Assembly: GCA_910587655.1 (NCBI GenBank)
Contig: CAJUND010000001.1
Span: forward strand, 62,001-126,000
DNA from: an uncultured Agathobacter sp.
GTDB lineage: Bacteria; Bacillota; Clostridia; Lachnospirales; Lachnospiraceae
Direction: 5' to 3'
DNA length: 64,000 nt
How positions within the stretch are numbered: position 1 is the first letter of the stretch; the number at the start of each line of letters is the position of its first letter. The notes beneath the pieces were generated by a model. It worked only from the letters and a program-made list of their open reading frames with translations. It had not been told where the DNA came from and did not search any database. Made by a program: the position numbers and the translations under genes. Of this stretch, positions 63,605 through 64,000 are shown in pieces.

Positions 63605-64000
63605 ATGGGAAAACTGGGAAAAGCCTTTTTAATTCTGATGGCGGCAATGCTGCTTCTGACCGGGGTATCGAGGGCAGCGGCAGCATTTACCGTTGCGCAG
63701 GTACAGGTGGAAAAACCGCAGTCAAGGAGAATCATTCACACCGTTACCGGAAGCGGAATGGTAGAAAAAATGAAAGAACAGGCGGTATATGCTGCAGCAG
63801 ACGTTCTGGTGGCGGAAATTGCAGTAAAGCAGGGACAGAAGGTCAGCAAAGGGGATGTGCTGGCACGCCTGGACACGGACAGCATTCAGGAAAAAATGGA
63901 AAGTCTTGCAGATGAAATTGAGACACTTCGTATGCAGAACATGGACCTTGCCGCAGCGCAGCAGAAGGAAAAGAACGATAAAAACAGGGCAAAAACCCGT
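63605..64000 (+). CDS. HlyD-like efflux adaptor protein (partial, runs off window)
   Basis: At least 132 residues: signal peptide or anchor (residues ~5-28), then HTVTGSGMVEKMKEQAVYAAADVLVAEIAVKQGQKVSKGDVLARLDTDSIQEKM, the biotinyl-lipoyl-like fold of membrane fusion proteins, and the start of a coiled coil. TTTAGGAGG site. It would link an ABC exporter across the envelope; partner genes lie beyond the right edge. Confidence 0.82.
   Translation, partial: MGKLGKAFLILMAAMLLLTGVSRAAAAFTVAQVQVEKPQSRRIIHTVTGSGMVEKMKEQAVYAAADVLVAEIAVKQGQKVSKGDVLARLDTDSIQEKMESLADEIETLRMQNMDLAAAQQKEKNDKNRAKTR

Overview
The window looks like the chromosome of a low-to-mid GC Gram-positive anaerobe, most likely a gut Lachnospiraceae (Clostridia). 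The basis is strong AGGAGG-type ribosome sites, Bce/Bcr-type peptide-resistance modules, polyferredoxin-linked oxidoreductases, lipoprotein solute-binding proteins and secreted modular surface proteins. I saw no rRNA, tRNA, CRISPR array, intact transposase or prophage.

Left part (1-13.2 kb): a Bce-type module on the minus strand (permease, ATPase, histidine kinase, response regulator) with a TTACA-N4-TGTAA box upstream of the ATPase. Divergent from it is a compact operon: a papain/C39-like peptidase, two DUF2589-like proteins, a 90-residue protein, and a tandemly duplicated pair (an 82-84 residue protein plus an N-acetylmuramoyl-L-alanine amidase). Then come a 1254-residue secreted M4 metallopeptidase with two N-terminal CBM2-like modules, a small membrane-anchored protein and an HTH protein. 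Around 13-15 kb lie an AIM24-family gene, a small unknown and a LuxR-type regulator with a promoter-terminator leader.

Catabolic operon (15.4-26.8 kb): a P-II protein with an enlarged T-loop, PotABCD-type transporter, two ornithine-cyclodeaminase-family enzymes, a four-gene oxidoreductase resembling HcnABC / opine oxidase / hydroxyproline dehydrogenase complexes (2Fe-2S, FAD plus 4Fe-4S, separate BFD-like 2Fe-2S, DAO-type FAD subunit) and an iron-containing alcohol dehydrogenase. Together they read as uptake and oxidation of an imino-acid or opine-like compound under nitrogen-linked control. The substrate is not known.

Middle (26.9-33.3 kb): an acyltransferase-3 membrane protein, a MerR/GyrI-type regulator, and a second peptide-resistance module (response regulator, kinase, BcrAB-type ABC transporter, DUF4097 lipoprotein).

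Defence island (33.5-45.5 kb): AbiEi with a degraded AbiEii toxin, an ATPase plus putative nuclease pair, and a type I restriction-modification locus. In that locus hsdM carries two nonsense codons, a DUF1016 nuclease-like gene is embedded, relics of duplicated hsdS, DUF1016 and hsdM follow, and hsdS ends in a (GACA)n tract that in another phase would fuse it to a third target-recognition domain. A Septu-like PtuA/PtuB pair lies further right (55.3-57.1 kb).

Right part (45.6-64 kb): an unknown protein, a GNAT acetyltransferase with a G10 tract at its ribosome site, a methyltransferase, a divergent aldo/keto reductase and LysR pair, a second secreted protein with the same double CBM2-like front (TSP3 repeats, a degenerate VWA domain and an AT-rich C-terminus), two small genes, a DnaQ-like exonuclease with a zinc ribbon, the Septu pair, a two-component system, and a carbohydrate-type ABC transporter with an unusually long binding protein. 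The window ends in an HlyD-like adaptor.
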